Program-made: the position numbers and the translations under genes
The notes under the pieces: model-generated
Database searches by the model: none
Told to the model about the DNA's origin: nothing
What the model saw: only the letters and a program-made list of their open reading frames with translations
Origin: Luteibacter sp. 9135
Lineage (GTDB): Bacteria > Pseudomonadota > Gammaproteobacteria > Xanthomonadales > Rhodanobacteraceae
Assembly: GCF_000745005.1 (NCBI RefSeq)
Contig: NZ_JQNB01000001.1
Span: forward strand, 3,155,501-3,219,500
Direction of reading: 5' to 3'
DNA length: 64,000 nucleotides
Shown here: in pieces, positions 55,158 through 64,000 of the stretch
Layout of the letters: every line of letters starts with the position of its first letter
Position numbering within the stretch: the stretch's first letter is position 1

Positions 55158-56410
55158 GGCAGGGACCGGGCCGCGTCGTTCCGTGAGACGGCGGCGCGCG
55201 GTGCGGCACCTCGCGTCGCATCGGTCCGCAGCAGCACGACATCGTGCCGGCCGACGACCACATCGAAAGCCGCCGCATAGTCGCGTGAGCGATGCTGCCA
55301 AAGGTCGCGCGCATGGACCCGGCGCGCGCCCTGGAAGCGCTTGTCCACGCGATCCCACGCCAGCCTTACCGTCGCGGGCGCGGCGCCCCGGTTGAACACG
55401 CCCAGCACGATCGAGCCGTCGTCCATATCCCTCACCAGCAGTTCCACATCGCCCCGTCTGGTCAGGCGTCTGGCGGGATGTCCGGCCGGATCCTGATCGA
55501 CGGCGATCACGTCGCGATTGAGCAGGATGTCGCGGGTGGCCGCATCCATGGTGCGCAGGTCGTTTCCGGCCAGCAGCGGGGCAGGGAGGATCGACCACAG
55601 GCTCATCTGCGTACGGTATTCCTGCGAGTTCATGCCCCCGTTGCCGACCTCCAGCATGTCGGGGTCGTTCCAGTGGCCCGGCCCGGACCAGGCCGTGAGG
55701 TCGAGCTGGCGGAAACCGCGCTGCGACATCGCTTCCCAGTCGTCGCTGATGTCGGGGGTGGTGCGCCATAGCTGGGCGCCTGTCTGCGGTCCCCAACGCC
55801 AGATGTCGAAGTCGCCGGATTGCGACAGGCTGTAGATCACGGGACGTCCCGTCGCACGTAGCGCGGCGCCCATCCGACGGAACAGGATCTCCTGGTTCTG
55901 TCGCGTGACCGGGTACATGTCGCGCGCGCCGCAGTAGTCGTATTTGAGGAAATCCACGCCCCAGGCGGCGTAGCTGCCCGCATCCTGCGCTTCGTGGCCG
56001 TAGCTGCCCTCGAATCCCGCGCACGTTTTCGCCCCGGGCGAGGAGTAGATACCCAGCTTGAGGCCACGTGCGTGCACGTAGTCGGCCAGCGCTTTCATAT
56101 CGCCGAACCGTGCGTTGGGACGCATCCGGCCCGCGGCGTCGCGCGTGCCTTCCCACGTATCGTCGATATTGACGTACGTATAGCCGGCATCGCGCATGCC
56201 GTTGGTCGCCATGGCGTCGGCCATGGCGCGCACATCGTCGGCCGTGATGCGCCCGGCGAAGTGATTCCAGCTGTTCCAGCCCATGGGAGGTAACAGCGCC
56301 AGCCCGCTAGCCGGCACGGGATCGATCGCCGCCAGGTCCGATGCCGCCGCGACCATGGGCATGAAAGCCATCAGACCCGGCAGGAGGCGAACGATAGCGG
56401 GCACGGTCAT
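55154..56410 (-). CDS. GH27 alpha-galactosidase, exported
   Basis: Glycoside hydrolase of 418 residues with an N-terminal signal sequence. The family start PPMGWNSWNHF is followed by the TIM barrel with the nucleophile Asp in FLKYDYCG and the acid/base region SGPGHWNDPDMLEVG, then a C-terminal beta-sandwich. GH27 members mostly remove terminal alpha-galactose; some remove alpha-N-acetylgalactosamine or beta-arabinopyranose. ATG 56410 is preferred over GTG 56419; neither has a strong ribosome-binding site. It is the first gene of a two-gene operon with the EamA transporter. Confidence 0.92.
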   Translation of the reverse strand: MTVPAIVRLLPGLMAFMPMVAAASDLAAIDPVPASGLALLPPMGWNSWNHFAGRITADDVRAMADAMATNGMRDAGYTYVNIDDTWEGTRDAAGRMRPNARFGDMKALADYVHARGLKLGIYSSPGAKTCAGFEGSYGHEAQDAGSYAAWGVDFLKYDYCGARDMYPVTRQNQEILFRRMGAALRATGRPVIYSLSQSGDFDIWRWGPQTGAQLWRTTPDISDDWEAMSQRGFRQLDLTAWSGPGHWNDPDMLEVGNGGMNSQEYRTQMSLWSILPAPLLAGNDLRTMDAATRDILLNRDVIAVDQDPAGHPARRLTRRGDVELLVRDMDDGSIVLGVFNRGAAPATVRLAWDRVDKRFQGARRVHARDLWQHRSRDYAAAFDVVVGRHDVVLLRTDATRGAAPRAAVSRNDAARSLP

Positions 56411-56484
56411 GGGCGTCACGGCGCAGCGGATAAGGCAACGAGCTTATCGGATATTCGTTGGCCGTGAGACGGGCGACGCCTTCG

Positions 56485-56670
56485 TCAGGCGGGTACGCAG
56501 CGCCAGGTGGCCTTGCCGTTGATCACACCGACGAACTCGGCAACCTGGCCCTCCGGGCACACCGGCGCATTGCGCGGCGCGTTTTCCGGGGTGGTGATCT
56601 TGCGGGCATCGACGGCGTGCGCGGAGGCGCCCGCCACGATCAGGACGAGGGCGGCGAAGCTGGTTTTCAT
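56485..56670 (-). CDS. Small secreted hypothetical protein (61 aa)
   Basis: Begins with a clean signal peptide (MKTSFAALVLIVAGASAHA) and leaves a mature part of about 42 residues with two cysteines (in APVCPEGQ and TWRCVPA) that could form one disulfide. ATG 56670 has AGGGA nine bases upstream; the open frame continues upstream without a good start. No family is recognised. It sits near another small secreted protein, the VirK homologue, in the same direction. Confidence 0.65.
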   Translation of the reverse strand: MKTSFAALVLIVAGASAHAVDARKITTPENAPRNAPVCPEGQVAEFVGVINGKATWRCVPA

Positions 56671-56845
56671 GGGCGTTGTTCCCTGGGCGGTAACGATCGG
56701 AATGTCACGGCGGCAGGTATCCACGCCGTTACCGGCGCGGATGCCTGCCTTTCGTGTACACCCCGGTTTGCCCGGGCGCAACGCATGGTCACTTGCGTTC
56801 ACGTGTTGCTGCCGAAACGGCACATCCGGCCGTTTGGCGACGTAC

Positions 56846-57295
56846 TCAGTGGCGCTCGGGAATGAAGGTCACCCCACGGTTGATCCCGCACTCGTACGTG
56901 ATCTCGGGGCCGAGCGGCGTATAGGTCGGCAGGGAATACATGAAGGCCGTGAACACCACGGTCTGGTCCGGCTTGACCTGGTAACGGAGGAACTGCCACA
57001 ACGGCTTGCCGTCCTGGCCGACGGTTTCATGGGCGTCGGAAAAACTGAAGACGCCATCCGGAGTCACGCGGTAGGCGCCGATCTTCAGGCCACCCTTCGT
57101 GGTGCCCGGCGCGGTGGTCGTACCGGCCGGCTTGCACTTGGTGAGGTCCACGGTGACGGCGATGTTCGCGCCGTTGTCCGCCGCTGTCTTCAATTCCTCC
57201 AGGCTGTAGATCGACGAGGGGGATTGCGCCATCGACGCGGAAATCGGCACGACCGCGGCCAGTGCCGCCAGGAGGGAGAGTCGCATGTTCATCAT
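56846..57295 (-). CDS. virK: VirK-family secreted protein
   Basis: A 149-residue protein with a signal peptide (SLLAALAAVVPISASMAQ) and a mature domain resembling the VirK family of plant-associated bacteria: LEELKTAADNGANIAVTVDLTKC, GGLKIGAYRVTPDGVFSF (shown here as separate conserved stretches) and QFLRYQVKPD. Two cysteines are present. ATG 57295 has GAGG eight bases upstream. VirK was first described as a virulence-associated gene in Agrobacterium and has xanthomonad homologues; its biochemical function is not established. It diverges from the acylase gene. Confidence 0.75.
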   Translation of the reverse strand: MMNMRLSLLAALAAVVPISASMAQSPSSIYSLEELKTAADNGANIAVTVDLTKCKPAGTTTAPGTTKGGLKIGAYRVTPDGVFSFSDAHETVGQDGKPLWQFLRYQVKPDQTVVFTAFMYSLPTYTPLGPEITYECGINRGVTFIPERH

Positions 57296-57482
57296 GGTGT
57301 GTTCCTCAACGGTGATGTCGTCGAAAAGAGTTACGATTCGTGATGCAATCGATTGTCATTGTCGATAAAGGTGTAGATTCGTCTCGTTTTCCCGCACGCA
57401 TGCGCGTTGCCGTCCTGGATGTCCGCCCGCAGGTGAGTGCCCGCGACGGACGAATAGGATGCCTTCGACAAAGGACAAAAAC

Positions 57483-59903
57483 GTGACGCATCTCACCTAT
57501 CGGCATGTGCGCCGGCTGATCGCCCTGATCGTGGCGCTTGTCCTCGCGGTCGCCGCATCGATCCTCGTTGCCGTGTTCGTGCTGCTCCATGCAGGTGCCG
57601 CCACCACCGAAGGCGATGTCGCGGCGTCTGTCGCCTCGCCCGTGACGATCGCGCGCGATGCGATGGGCGCGGTGACCATCGACGCAGCCAGACGGACGGA
57701 CGCATCGTTCGCACTCGGCTTCGCGCATGCGCAGGACACGTTCTTCGCCATGGACCTCATGCGACGCAAGGCAGCCGGTGAGCTGGCGGCACTGGTCGGT
57801 CCCGCGGCTATCGACCTGGACAAGGACTATCGTCGCCATCGGCTGCGCGCGGTGGCCGAGCAGGCCTACCGAACCCTTTCCCCCAACCAGCGCGACCAGT
57901 TGCAGCATTACGCGGCGGGCGTGAACGCAGGCCTGGCCGGCCTGCGCGTGCGACCGTGGGAATACCTGGTGTTCCGGCAGGCGCCACAACCCTGGCGGCC
58001 CGAGGATTCCCTGCTGGTACTCGGCGCCATGTACCTCGAACTCAACGATGGCGGCCACAACGAGCGCAAGCTTCGCCTGCTGCAACTGGACGCCGTGCTT
58101 CCGCCATCGGTCGTGGCCTTCCTAGCCGCGCCCGATCCCACATGGGAAGCCGCGTTGGATGGTTCGGTGTCCGACGCGCCGCCCGTGCCGGACGCGTCGG
58201 TGTTCGTCCTGCCATCGCACACGGACGACGCGGTGGCGCTGGACCTGTCTTTCTCACCGCGGCAAGGGGCCGACATCGGTAGCAATGCGTTCGCCGTGGC
58301 CGGCACGAGTGCGTCCGACCCTGGCGCGCTGCTGGCGAACGACATGCACCTGAGCCTGGGCGTGCCAAACATCTGGTACCGCGCGACGCTTCGTTACGGG
58401 CAGGCCGACGCCAACGGCAAGGTTGTCGTGCGGCAGGTGGCCGGCCTTACCCTGCCGGGCACTCCCGCGCTGGTGACGGGCCAGAACGAACAGGTCGCCT
58501 GGGGCTTCACCAACAGCTACGCCGATGTGCAGGACTGGGTCGTCGTGCACACGACCGATCCGCAGGGCTCGCGTTACCGGTCGCCGCAGGGCATCGAGGC
58601 CATGGTCTACAGGGACGAGGTGATCCAGGTACGCGGCGGCGCGTCCGTGCCGCTGCGTATCGCGGAAACGCGCTGGGGCCCGGTCATGGCGACGTCCGCG
58701 CAGGGCGAGCCGATGGCCCTGGCCTGGACCGGTGCCTCACCGCGCGCCTATAACCTGGCGATCATGCAGATGGAAGACGCGACGGACGTGCCCTCGGCAC
58801 TCGATATCGCGCAACACGCCGGTCTGCCGTTGCAGAATGTCCTTGCCGTCGACCGGCAGGGGCACATCGGCTGGACGATTGCCGGCAACGCCATCCCGGT
58901 GCGAGGCACCGCTGGCTTCGCCAACCCTGCCGACTGGAGCGTATCCGGGGCAGGGTGGTCGGGATGGTTGGACGCGTCGCGGTATCCGCGGGTGGAGAAC
59001 CCGGCGCAGGGGTATCTATGGACGGCGAATAACCGCGCGGTCGGCGGCGCGTCCCTGGCGCTGCTGGGCAATGGGGGCTACAACCTGGGCGCCCGTGCCA
59101 GGCAGATCCGCGACGACCTTGCCGGCGGCCACCCCGCCACACCTGCCGCCATGCTGGCCATCCAGCGCGACGACCGCGCCGTGTTCCTCGCGCGATGGCA
59201 GGCGTTGATGCTAGAGGTCATCGACAAGGCGCGGGCCAGGCATGCCGACGAGGCCGGACTGGCCGCGCTGCACGATCGCGTCGCCCGTTGGGGCGCCCGT
59301 GCGGATGCGTCCAGCCCCGGTTACGGCGCAGTGCGACGTTTTCATGAAGAGGTGACCGCACGGGTGCTCCGGCCGTTCGTGGCGTTGGCTGCGCAACGCT
59401 TCAAGGATTTCGCGTGGCCCGAAGGTACGGTACCCGAGTACGCGGTCTGGCAGCTGATCCACGCACCGTCGGCATCGCACCTGCGCGACCCTCGCTATGC
59501 CAGCTGGGACGACCTTCTCGACGAGGCCTGCCTGGCGACGCTGCGCGATGTGGCGCAGGACGGCAAGGCCACCTGGGGCGACGAGAACATGCTCAATCTG
59601 CGGCACCCCTTGTCGGGCGCCTTCCCGGGCATCGTTGCCCGGTTCCTCGACGCGCGCGCGCAGCCGCTGTCCGGCGACCGCGACATGCCGTTCGTCAGCG
59701 CGCCCCGGTTCGGCGCCTCGGAACGGATGGTGGCCGTGCCCGGTGACGCGGCACGCAGCCTGCTGCACATGCCCGGCGGCCAGACGGATCATCCACTGGC
59801 ATCGACCTATCTGGCCGGCACCGATGCCTGGCGGCTGGGCCAGCCGACGCCGTTGCAACCCGGGGTGGCGAACAGTACGTTTCGGTTGGTGCCGCTGCGC
59901 TAG
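57483..59903 (+). CDS. Penicillin acylase family (S45) Ntn-hydrolase
   Basis: Exported or membrane-anchored amidohydrolase of about 806 residues. One N-terminal hydrophobic helix (LIALIVALVLAVAASILVAVF) is followed by an alpha chain, and then by the beta chain, whose N-terminal nucleophile should be the Ser in GADIGSNAFAVAG, freed by self-cleavage after Gly. Other family features are GFAHAQDTFFAMDLMRR, LLANDMHL and GFTNSYADVQDW. The family includes penicillin and acyl-homoserine-lactone acylases, so quorum-signal or antibiotic cleavage is possible but not shown. GTG 57483 has AAAGGA seven bases upstream and is preferred to ATG 57459. Confidence 0.88.
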   Translation: MTHLTYRHVRRLIALIVALVLAVAASILVAVFVLLHAGAATTEGDVAASVASPVTIARDAMGAVTIDAARRTDASFALGFAHAQDTFFAMDLMRRKAAGELAALVGPAAIDLDKDYRRHRLRAVAEQAYRTLSPNQRDQLQHYAAGVNAGLAGLRVRPWEYLVFRQAPQPWRPEDSLLVLGAMYLELNDGGHNERKLRLLQLDAVLPPSVVAFLAAPDPTWEAALDGSVSDAPPVPDASVFVLPSHTDDAVALDLSFSPRQGADIGSNAFAVAGTSASDPGALLANDMHLSLGVPNIWYRATLRYGQADANGKVVVRQVAGLTLPGTPALVTGQNEQVAWGFTNSYADVQDWVVVHTTDPQGSRYRSPQGIEAMVYRDEVIQVRGGASVPLRIAETRWGPVMATSAQGEPMALAWTGASPRAYNLAIMQMEDATDVPSALDIAQHAGLPLQNVLAVDRQGHIGWTIAGNAIPVRGTAGFANPADWSVSGAGWSGWLDASRYPRVENPAQGYLWTANNRAVGGASLALLGNGGYNLGARARQIRDDLAGGHPATPAAMLAIQRDDRAVFLARWQALMLEVIDKARARHADEAGLAALHDRVARWGARADASSPGYGAVRRFHEEVTARVLRPFVALAAQRFKDFAWPEGTVPEYAVWQLIHAPSASHLRDPRYASWDDLLDEACLATLRDVAQDGKATWGDENMLNLRHPLSGAFPGIVARFLDARAQPLSGDRDMPFVSAPRFGASERMVAVPGDAARSLLHMPGGQTDHPLASTYLAGTDAWRLGQPTPLQPGVANSTFRLVPLR

Positions 59904-59933
59904 GTCTCGACGAAACGAGTGACAAGGATTTTC

Positions 59934-61427
59934 ATGGACAGACATAAAGCGATAACGACCTTACCGCTGTTGGTCATCGCCCTGCTGGCCGGGCTCGCGC
60001 ACATGTTGACGAACGGGCAGTACGGATTCCATCGGGACGAATGGCAGTTCCTCAGCGATGCCCAGCACCTGGACTTCGGGTTCGTGCCGTACCCGCCGCT
60101 GACACCCGCCGTGGAAGCCCTGGGCCTGAAGCTGTTCGGACTGTCGCTGGTGGGGCTACGGTTGTTCTCGGTGCTGGCGCAGATGCTGGTGATCGTCATC
60201 GCGGGGCTCATGGCGCGTGACCTCGGCGGTGGCCGACTGGCCCAGGTGTTTACCGCTATGGCGGTGGCGCTGTCTCCCGTGCCGATGTTCCAGGCGACCC
60301 AGTTCCAGTACTCGTCCTTCGACCTGCTCTGGTGGGTGCTGATCGCCTGGTGCGTGATCCGCATGCTGCGCGACGACGAGCCGCGTTGGTGGATCGCGAT
60401 CGGCGGCGTCGCTGGCCTCGGTTTGCAGACCAAGTATTCCATTGCCTTCCTGCTGGTCGGCGTGCTCGTAGGCATGTTGCTGACCGATGCGCGCCGGTAC
60501 CTGAGGAGCGGCTGGTTCTGGGCCGGGGGGCTCGTCGCGCTGGCGATCGTCGCGCCCAACCTGGTCTGGCTCGTGCGGCACGACTTCATCTCGTACCATT
60601 TCCTGCAGGGCATCCATGCACGGGATGTGCATCTGGGTCGGGCGGACGGTTTCCTGCGTGACCAGTTCCTGCTCAATGTGAACCTGGTGGCCGCCCCCGT
60701 GTGGCTTGCGGGGTTGTACGTTTTTGCCAGAAGCCGGCGCTACCGCATGCTGGCATGGATGTATGCCGTGCCACTGCTCCTGTTCCTGGTCGCGAAGGGA
60801 CGTTTCTACTACGTGTCCGGCGCGTATCCCATGTTATTGGCCATGGGGGCGGTGGTCGCGGAGAATCGCATGCGCAGCCTGCGACCCCTGCATGCGCGGG
60901 GCCTCGTCGCCCTGGTGTTCATTGGCGTGCTGGGGATGGGGGGATACGCGGCGCTGCGCATCGTCCCCATCGCATCGAGCGGCCCGTTACGCGACTACGC
61001 CCTTCGTCACAACGGCGATTTGCGCGAGGAGATCGGCTGGCCGGAACTGGTCGCACAGGTCGCCGCGATTCGCGACGGCCTGCCGGCGGCCGAGCAAGCG
61101 AACCTGGGTATCGCGGTGGGCAACTATGGTGAGTATGGCGCCATCGCGTTGCTAGGGCCGGCGTATCACCTGCCGGTACCTGTCACGACCATCAATTCAG
61201 GATGGCTGCGTGGCTACCCGGAACCCGCACCATCCACCTATATCGTGCTTGGCAGTTCACTCACGCGTGCTGAGGAAATACTCACTAAGTGCCGGGTGGC
61301 GGGTCATAGCTGGAACACGTTGGGCATCGTCAACGAAGAGAGCAGGGATCACCCGGATATCCTTATTTGTGGCCCTTCCCGTGTGCCTCTGGATGAGCTC
61401 TGGAGGCATGGTCCGGAGTTCGGTTGA
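59934..61427 (+). CDS. GT39-like (ArnT/PMT-type) membrane glycosyltransferase
   Basis: Polytopic membrane protein of 497 residues with about ten to twelve hydrophobic helices followed by a soluble C-terminal part. The first periplasmic loop has FHRDEWQFL, the acidic motif expected at the active site of GT-C-fold transferases using polyprenyl-phosphate sugars, followed by PYPPLTP. The acceptor is unknown; lipid A, glycans or proteins are possible. ATG 59934 has AAGGA six bases upstream and is better than GTG 59919. It follows the acylase gene by 30 bases and may be co-transcribed with it. Confidence 0.85.
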   Translation: MDRHKAITTLPLLVIALLAGLAHMLTNGQYGFHRDEWQFLSDAQHLDFGFVPYPPLTPAVEALGLKLFGLSLVGLRLFSVLAQMLVIVIAGLMARDLGGGRLAQVFTAMAVALSPVPMFQATQFQYSSFDLLWWVLIAWCVIRMLRDDEPRWWIAIGGVAGLGLQTKYSIAFLLVGVLVGMLLTDARRYLRSGWFWAGGLVALAIVAPNLVWLVRHDFISYHFLQGIHARDVHLGRADGFLRDQFLLNVNLVAAPVWLAGLYVFARSRRYRMLAWMYAVPLLLFLVAKGRFYYVSGAYPMLLAMGAVVAENRMRSLRPLHARGLVALVFIGVLGMGGYAALRIVPIASSGPLRDYALRHNGDLREEIGWPELVAQVAAIRDGLPAAEQANLGIAVGNYGEYGAIALLGPAYHLPVPVTTINSGWLRGYPEPAPSTYIVLGSSLTRAEEILTKCRVAGHSWNTLGIVNEESRDHPDILICGPSRVPLDELWRHGPEFG

Positions 61428-61510
61428 CCTCGCAGGCGCTCGGCTCCAGACGACGATTTTGCGTATCGCACGAAGCTGCGAGGACAGGCAACATAACTAA
61501 CGGTCTATAT

Positions 61511-61534
61511 GCCGATATTGCGTAAGGCCGATAA
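61511..61534 (+). promoter_or_regulatory. Possible FliA (sigma-28) promoter elements
   Basis: GCCGATAA at 61527-61534 equals the sigma-28 -10 element, about 45 bases before the chemoreceptor start, and GCCGATAT occurs 16 bases earlier (61511-61518). The matching -35 (TAAA) is poor for either, so this is tentative. Confidence 0.35.
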
Positions 61535-61578
61535 CCCTATCAAGTGCGACGTCCGTTGCATGGCTCTGGGGGGTGGAT

Positions 61579-63249
61579 GTGAAAATTGGACTGCGTATCG
61601 TACTGACATCGGCGGCTTCGGTCGCCATTGCCCTGGCCGTGGGTGCCTTGGGTTTCTTCTCTACACGCCAGGCTACCAACGGGGCCGACGTGATCTACTC
61701 GGATGCCCTGGTGCCGGTTACCCAGGTGACCGAGATACGGCATTTCGTCACCCAGCAGCGTGGCGTGCTCAATCGCGCGTTGCTCGTCAACAAGCCGGAT
61801 GCCGCCGCAGCCGCCAAGACCAAGATTGCCCAGATTCGCGCCGAAAGCGACACCGTCTGGCGCAGCTACTACGCGACGCAGAGCGCGAACCCGACGCTGC
61901 GCAAGATGGCCGACGCCTTCAACGCATCGCGATCGGGCACGCGTCGTCAAGTCGACGCGATGCTGGAGATCCTGCCCACGGATCGTGCGGCGGCGATCGA
62001 TCGCATGTTGAACGTCATCGCGCCGTCGATGGACAAGGATGCGGAGCTGATTGCTGCCCTCGTCGCCAAGAACCGCGATATGGCGCGTGCCACATACGAC
62101 GCTGCGGTGGCGTCCGGCAAGCGATCGGCGGAGATCATGGCGGGTACGCTTCTGCTTGGCGCGGCCCTGGTCGCCATGGGCGGCTTCTTCCTGCGGCGCG
62201 CCGTCATGCGTCCGCTGGTCGCGGCACGCGGGCTGGCTGTGCGTATCCGCGACGGCCACCTCGAGAACGAACTGGTCGTCACCGGTAACGACGAGCTCAG
62301 CGAGACCTTGCAGGCGCTGGCGGACATGGATACGCAGTTGTCCGCCATCGTGCGCAAGGTGCGGGAAAACGCGCAGCAGGTGAACAGCGCGGCCCGCGAC
62401 ATCTCGGCGGGTAACGACGATCTGTCCAACCGTACGCAGGAACAGGCCTCGTCGCTGGAAGAAACCGCCGCGTCGATGGAAGAAATGGCCGCGACGGTGA
62501 AGCAGAACGCCGAGGCCGCCGGGCATACCCGGCGTCTGACCGAAAAACTTCGCAGCGACGCCACGAGTGGCCATGAGGTCGCCACGTCGGCGGTCGGCGC
62601 CATGGGCCGGATCGCGAAGGCCAGCAAGGACATCGGCGAGATCGCCGTGCTCATCGACGAAATCGCGTTCCAGACCAACCTGCTGGCGCTGAATGCCGCG
62701 GTGGAAGCGGCGCGCGCGGGCGAGCAGGGCCGTGGCTTCACCGTCGTGGCCAGCGAGGTCAGGTCGCTGGCCCAGCGCAGCGCAGCGGCGGCGAAAGACA
62801 TCAAGCATCTGATTGCTTCCACCCGCGACGAAGTCGCCGAAGGCGTCGGCCTGGTCGAGAGCACCGGGCAGGCGCTGGCGGAGATCGCCACCGATGTCGC
62901 CAGGGTCTCGGGCCTGGTCGCGGAGATCGCGGCGGCCTCCGACGAGCAATCCACCGGCGTGGAGCAGGTCAACCAGGCGGTGTCCGCACTGGACGAAGTA
63001 ACGCAGCAGAATGCGGCCCTGGTGGAAGAAGCCAGCGCGGCGAGCCGTACCGCGCTGGATGTTGCCGACGAACTGATGCGTCAGGTGTCGTTCTTCAAGC
63101 TGCGTGGCGATGCGAGCGAACTCGCATCGCAGCCGGCCCAACCCGCGCCCGTCGCTGCCGCGCACGCACCCGCCGCCGCGCCGCGTAAGACGGCCAGCCG
63201 CCCGATGATGACGACGCCGGCGCTGGCCTCGTCCTGGCAGGAGTTCTGA
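61579..63249 (+). CDS. Methyl-accepting chemotaxis protein with C-terminal SWQEF
   Basis: Chemoreceptor of about 556 residues. After a first transmembrane helix comes a periplasmic helical domain of the 4HB type, a second helix ([15 protein letters not shown]), HAMP, and the signalling hairpin with [20 protein letters not shown]. The C-terminus has an Ala/Pro-rich flexible tail ending in SWQEF, which matches the xWxxF pentapeptide that tethers CheR/CheB in high-abundance receptors. GTG 61579 (VKIGLRIVL) with GGGGGTGG upstream is preferred; GTG 61573 is two codons earlier. It ends close to a strong palindrome and is convergent with the dehydratase gene. Confidence 0.92.
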   Translation: MKIGLRIVLTSAASVAIALAVGALGFFSTRQATNGADVIYSDALVPVTQVTEIRHFVTQQRGVLNRALLVNKPDAAAAAKTKIAQIRAESDTVWRSYYATQSANPTLRKMADAFNASRSGTRRQVDAMLEILPTDRAAAIDRMLNVIAPSMDKDAELIAALVAKNRDMARATYDAAVASGKRSAEIMAGTLLLGAALVAMGGFFLRRAVMRPLVAARGLAVRIRDGHLENELVVTGNDELSETLQALADMDTQLSAIVRKVRENAQQVNSAARDISAGNDDLSNRTQEQASSLEETAASMEEMAATVKQNAEAAGHTRRLTEKLRSDATSGHEVATSAVGAMGRIAKASKDIGEIAVLIDEIAFQTNLLALNAAVEAARAGEQGRGFTVVASEVRSLAQRSAAAAKDIKHLIASTRDEVAEGVGLVESTGQALAEIATDVARVSGLVAEIAAASDEQSTGVEQVNQAVSALDEVTQQNAALVEEASAASRTALDVADELMRQVSFFKLRGDASELASQPAQPAPVAAAHAPAAAPRKTASRPMMTTPALASSWQEF

Positions 63250-63265
63250 CCGGACCGGTCAGAAC
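63243..63265. terminator. Palindrome between convergent genes
   Basis: GTTCTGACCGG and CCGGTCAGAAC are exact inverted arms around a single A, and the left arm overlaps the chemoreceptor stop codon. Lying between two convergent genes, it could end transcription from both sides, though no T run follows. Confidence 0.5.
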
Positions 63266-63303
63266 GTCAGTGACACGCAGGGGGGCTTTCGCACGCAGCC
63301 GGT

Positions 63304-64000
63304 TCAATGGCTGTCGCGCGGAAGCCCCTTCGTCTGTGCGATCTGCTGGTACTTCTCGGCGCCTTCCAGGATGGCGCCGGTTTCCATCTGGCCGACCAGC
63401 GCCCGCTGGATTTCCTGCCACGGCGTCTGCGACGCGGGGTAGCGATAGCCACCCGCCTCGACCAACGCACGGCGGCGTTCGGCCAGTTCTTCGTCGGGAA
63501 TCAGGACATCCGCCGTGCCCTTGCCCAGGTCGATACGAACACGGTCGCCCGTGCGGATCAGTGCGAGCCCGCCCATCACGGCCGCCTCCGGGCTGGCATT
63601 GAGGATGGACGGTGACCCGGACGTGCCGGACTGGCGCCCGTCGCCGATGCAGGGCAGGGCGTGCACGCCCTCGCGGATCAGGTAGGCCGGCGGACGCATG
63701 TTCACCACTTCCGCCGAGCCGGGATAACCCACCGGGCCCGCGCCACGCATGAACAACAGCGTGTCGGTGGTGATGCCCAGCGAGGGATCGTCGATGCGGT
63801 GGTGGTAATCCTCCGGCCCGTCGAAGACCACGGCCGGGCCTTCGAAGGCTTCCGGATCGTTGGGATCGCTGAGGTAACGCGCGCGGAACTCGGGGCTGAT
63901 CACACTGGTTTTCATGATCGCGCTGTCGAACAGGTTGCCGCGCAGCACGATGAAGCCGGCGTCTTCCTTGAGCGGTGTGGCGAAAGGACGGATGACGCGC
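63304..64000 (-). CDS. IlvD/Edd-family sugar-acid dehydratase (5' part beyond window)
   Basis: C-terminal 232 residues of an iron-sulfur dehydratase; the frame runs unbroken to the right edge. Family motifs are [55 protein letters not shown] and [22 protein letters not shown]. The [13 protein letters not shown] and [13 protein letters not shown] stretches resemble the L-arabinonate/D-xylonate dehydratase branch rather than dihydroxy-acid dehydratase IlvD. These enzymes convert aldonic acids to 2-keto-3-deoxy acids in non-phosphorylating pentose breakdown. The cluster-binding cysteines would lie in the missing N-terminal part. Confidence 0.88.
   Translation of the reverse strand, partial: RVIRPFATPLKEDAGFIVLRGNLFDSAIMKTSVISPEFRARYLSDPNDPEAFEGPAVVFDGPEDYHHRIDDPSLGITTDTLLFMRGAGPVGYPGSAEVVNMRPPAYLIREGVHALPCIGDGRQSGTSGSPSILNASPEAAVMGGLALIRTGDRVRIDLGKGTADVLIPDEELAERRRALVEAGGYRYPASQTPWQEIQRALVGQMETGAILEGAEKYQQIAQTKGLPRDSH

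Noticed and set aside
61511..61534. Full sigma-28 promoter call
   Set aside because: Only the -10 octamer matches; no TAAA is found 15 bases upstream, so it is listed only as possible elements.
1..64000. tRNA, rRNA, CRISPR array or insertion sequence
   Set aside because: No cloverleaf-like or rRNA-like stretch, no regular short repeats with spacers and no transposase frame were seen on reading both strands.

Overview
The window is GC-rich DNA with dense protein coding and no RNA genes, CRISPR array or insertion sequence that I could find. The gene content fits a Xanthomonadales bacterium, most likely of the Rhodanobacteraceae (Luteibacter/Dyella type): a very large NdvB-like cyclic glucan synthase, an S53 peptidase, a VirK-family secreted protein, a carboxypeptidase-like/TonB-dependent receptor, GH27 and GH97 glycosidases and two chemoreceptors. 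The taxonomic call is inference from gene content only.

Positions 1-26694 are the downstream end of a biosynthetic gene cluster. One reading frame of more than 7,900 codons, open at the left edge, encodes a polyketide synthase/non-ribosomal peptide synthetase without any acyltransferase domain (trans-AT type). Its order is KS-DH-ACP / KS-DH-KR-ACP / KS-KR-ACP / KS-KR-MT-ACP-DH-ACP / KS(non-elongating)-PCP / C-A-PCP-TE. The adenylation pocket reads as serine. A cytochrome P450 and a MATE-family exporter follow, each overlapping the previous gene by four bases, so the three genes form one translationally coupled unit: assembly, oxidation, export. The trans-acting acyltransferase and the earlier modules must lie to the left of the window.

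Positions 26781-35341 hold a cyclic beta-glucan synthase/GH94 protein whose N-terminal coding sequence appears to be out of frame with its best start codon. Positions 35415-41991 hold small membrane genes (TMEM175-like channel, DUF2231 protein, hypothetical protein, bestrophin), a sorbosone-dehydrogenase-like lipoprotein and a solitary trehalose-synthase-like GH13 enzyme. A perfect 12-bp inverted repeat sits in the gap before the bestrophin gene pair.

Positions 42072-49802 hold an M1 aminopeptidase, a GH97 glycosidase gene interrupted by an in-frame amber codon, an S53 (sedolisin) peptidase and a chemoreceptor. Positions 49965-56410 look like a glycan-use locus: a sialidase/BNR-repeat protein, a TonB-dependent receptor preceded by a perfect LacI-type operator, a DMT transporter and a GH27 alpha-galactosidase. 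Positions 56485-64000 carry two small secreted proteins (one VirK family), a penicillin-acylase-family hydrolase, a GT39-like membrane glycosyltransferase, a second chemoreceptor with a C-terminal adaptation pentapeptide, and the 3' part of an IlvD/Edd-type sugar-acid dehydratase running off the right edge.
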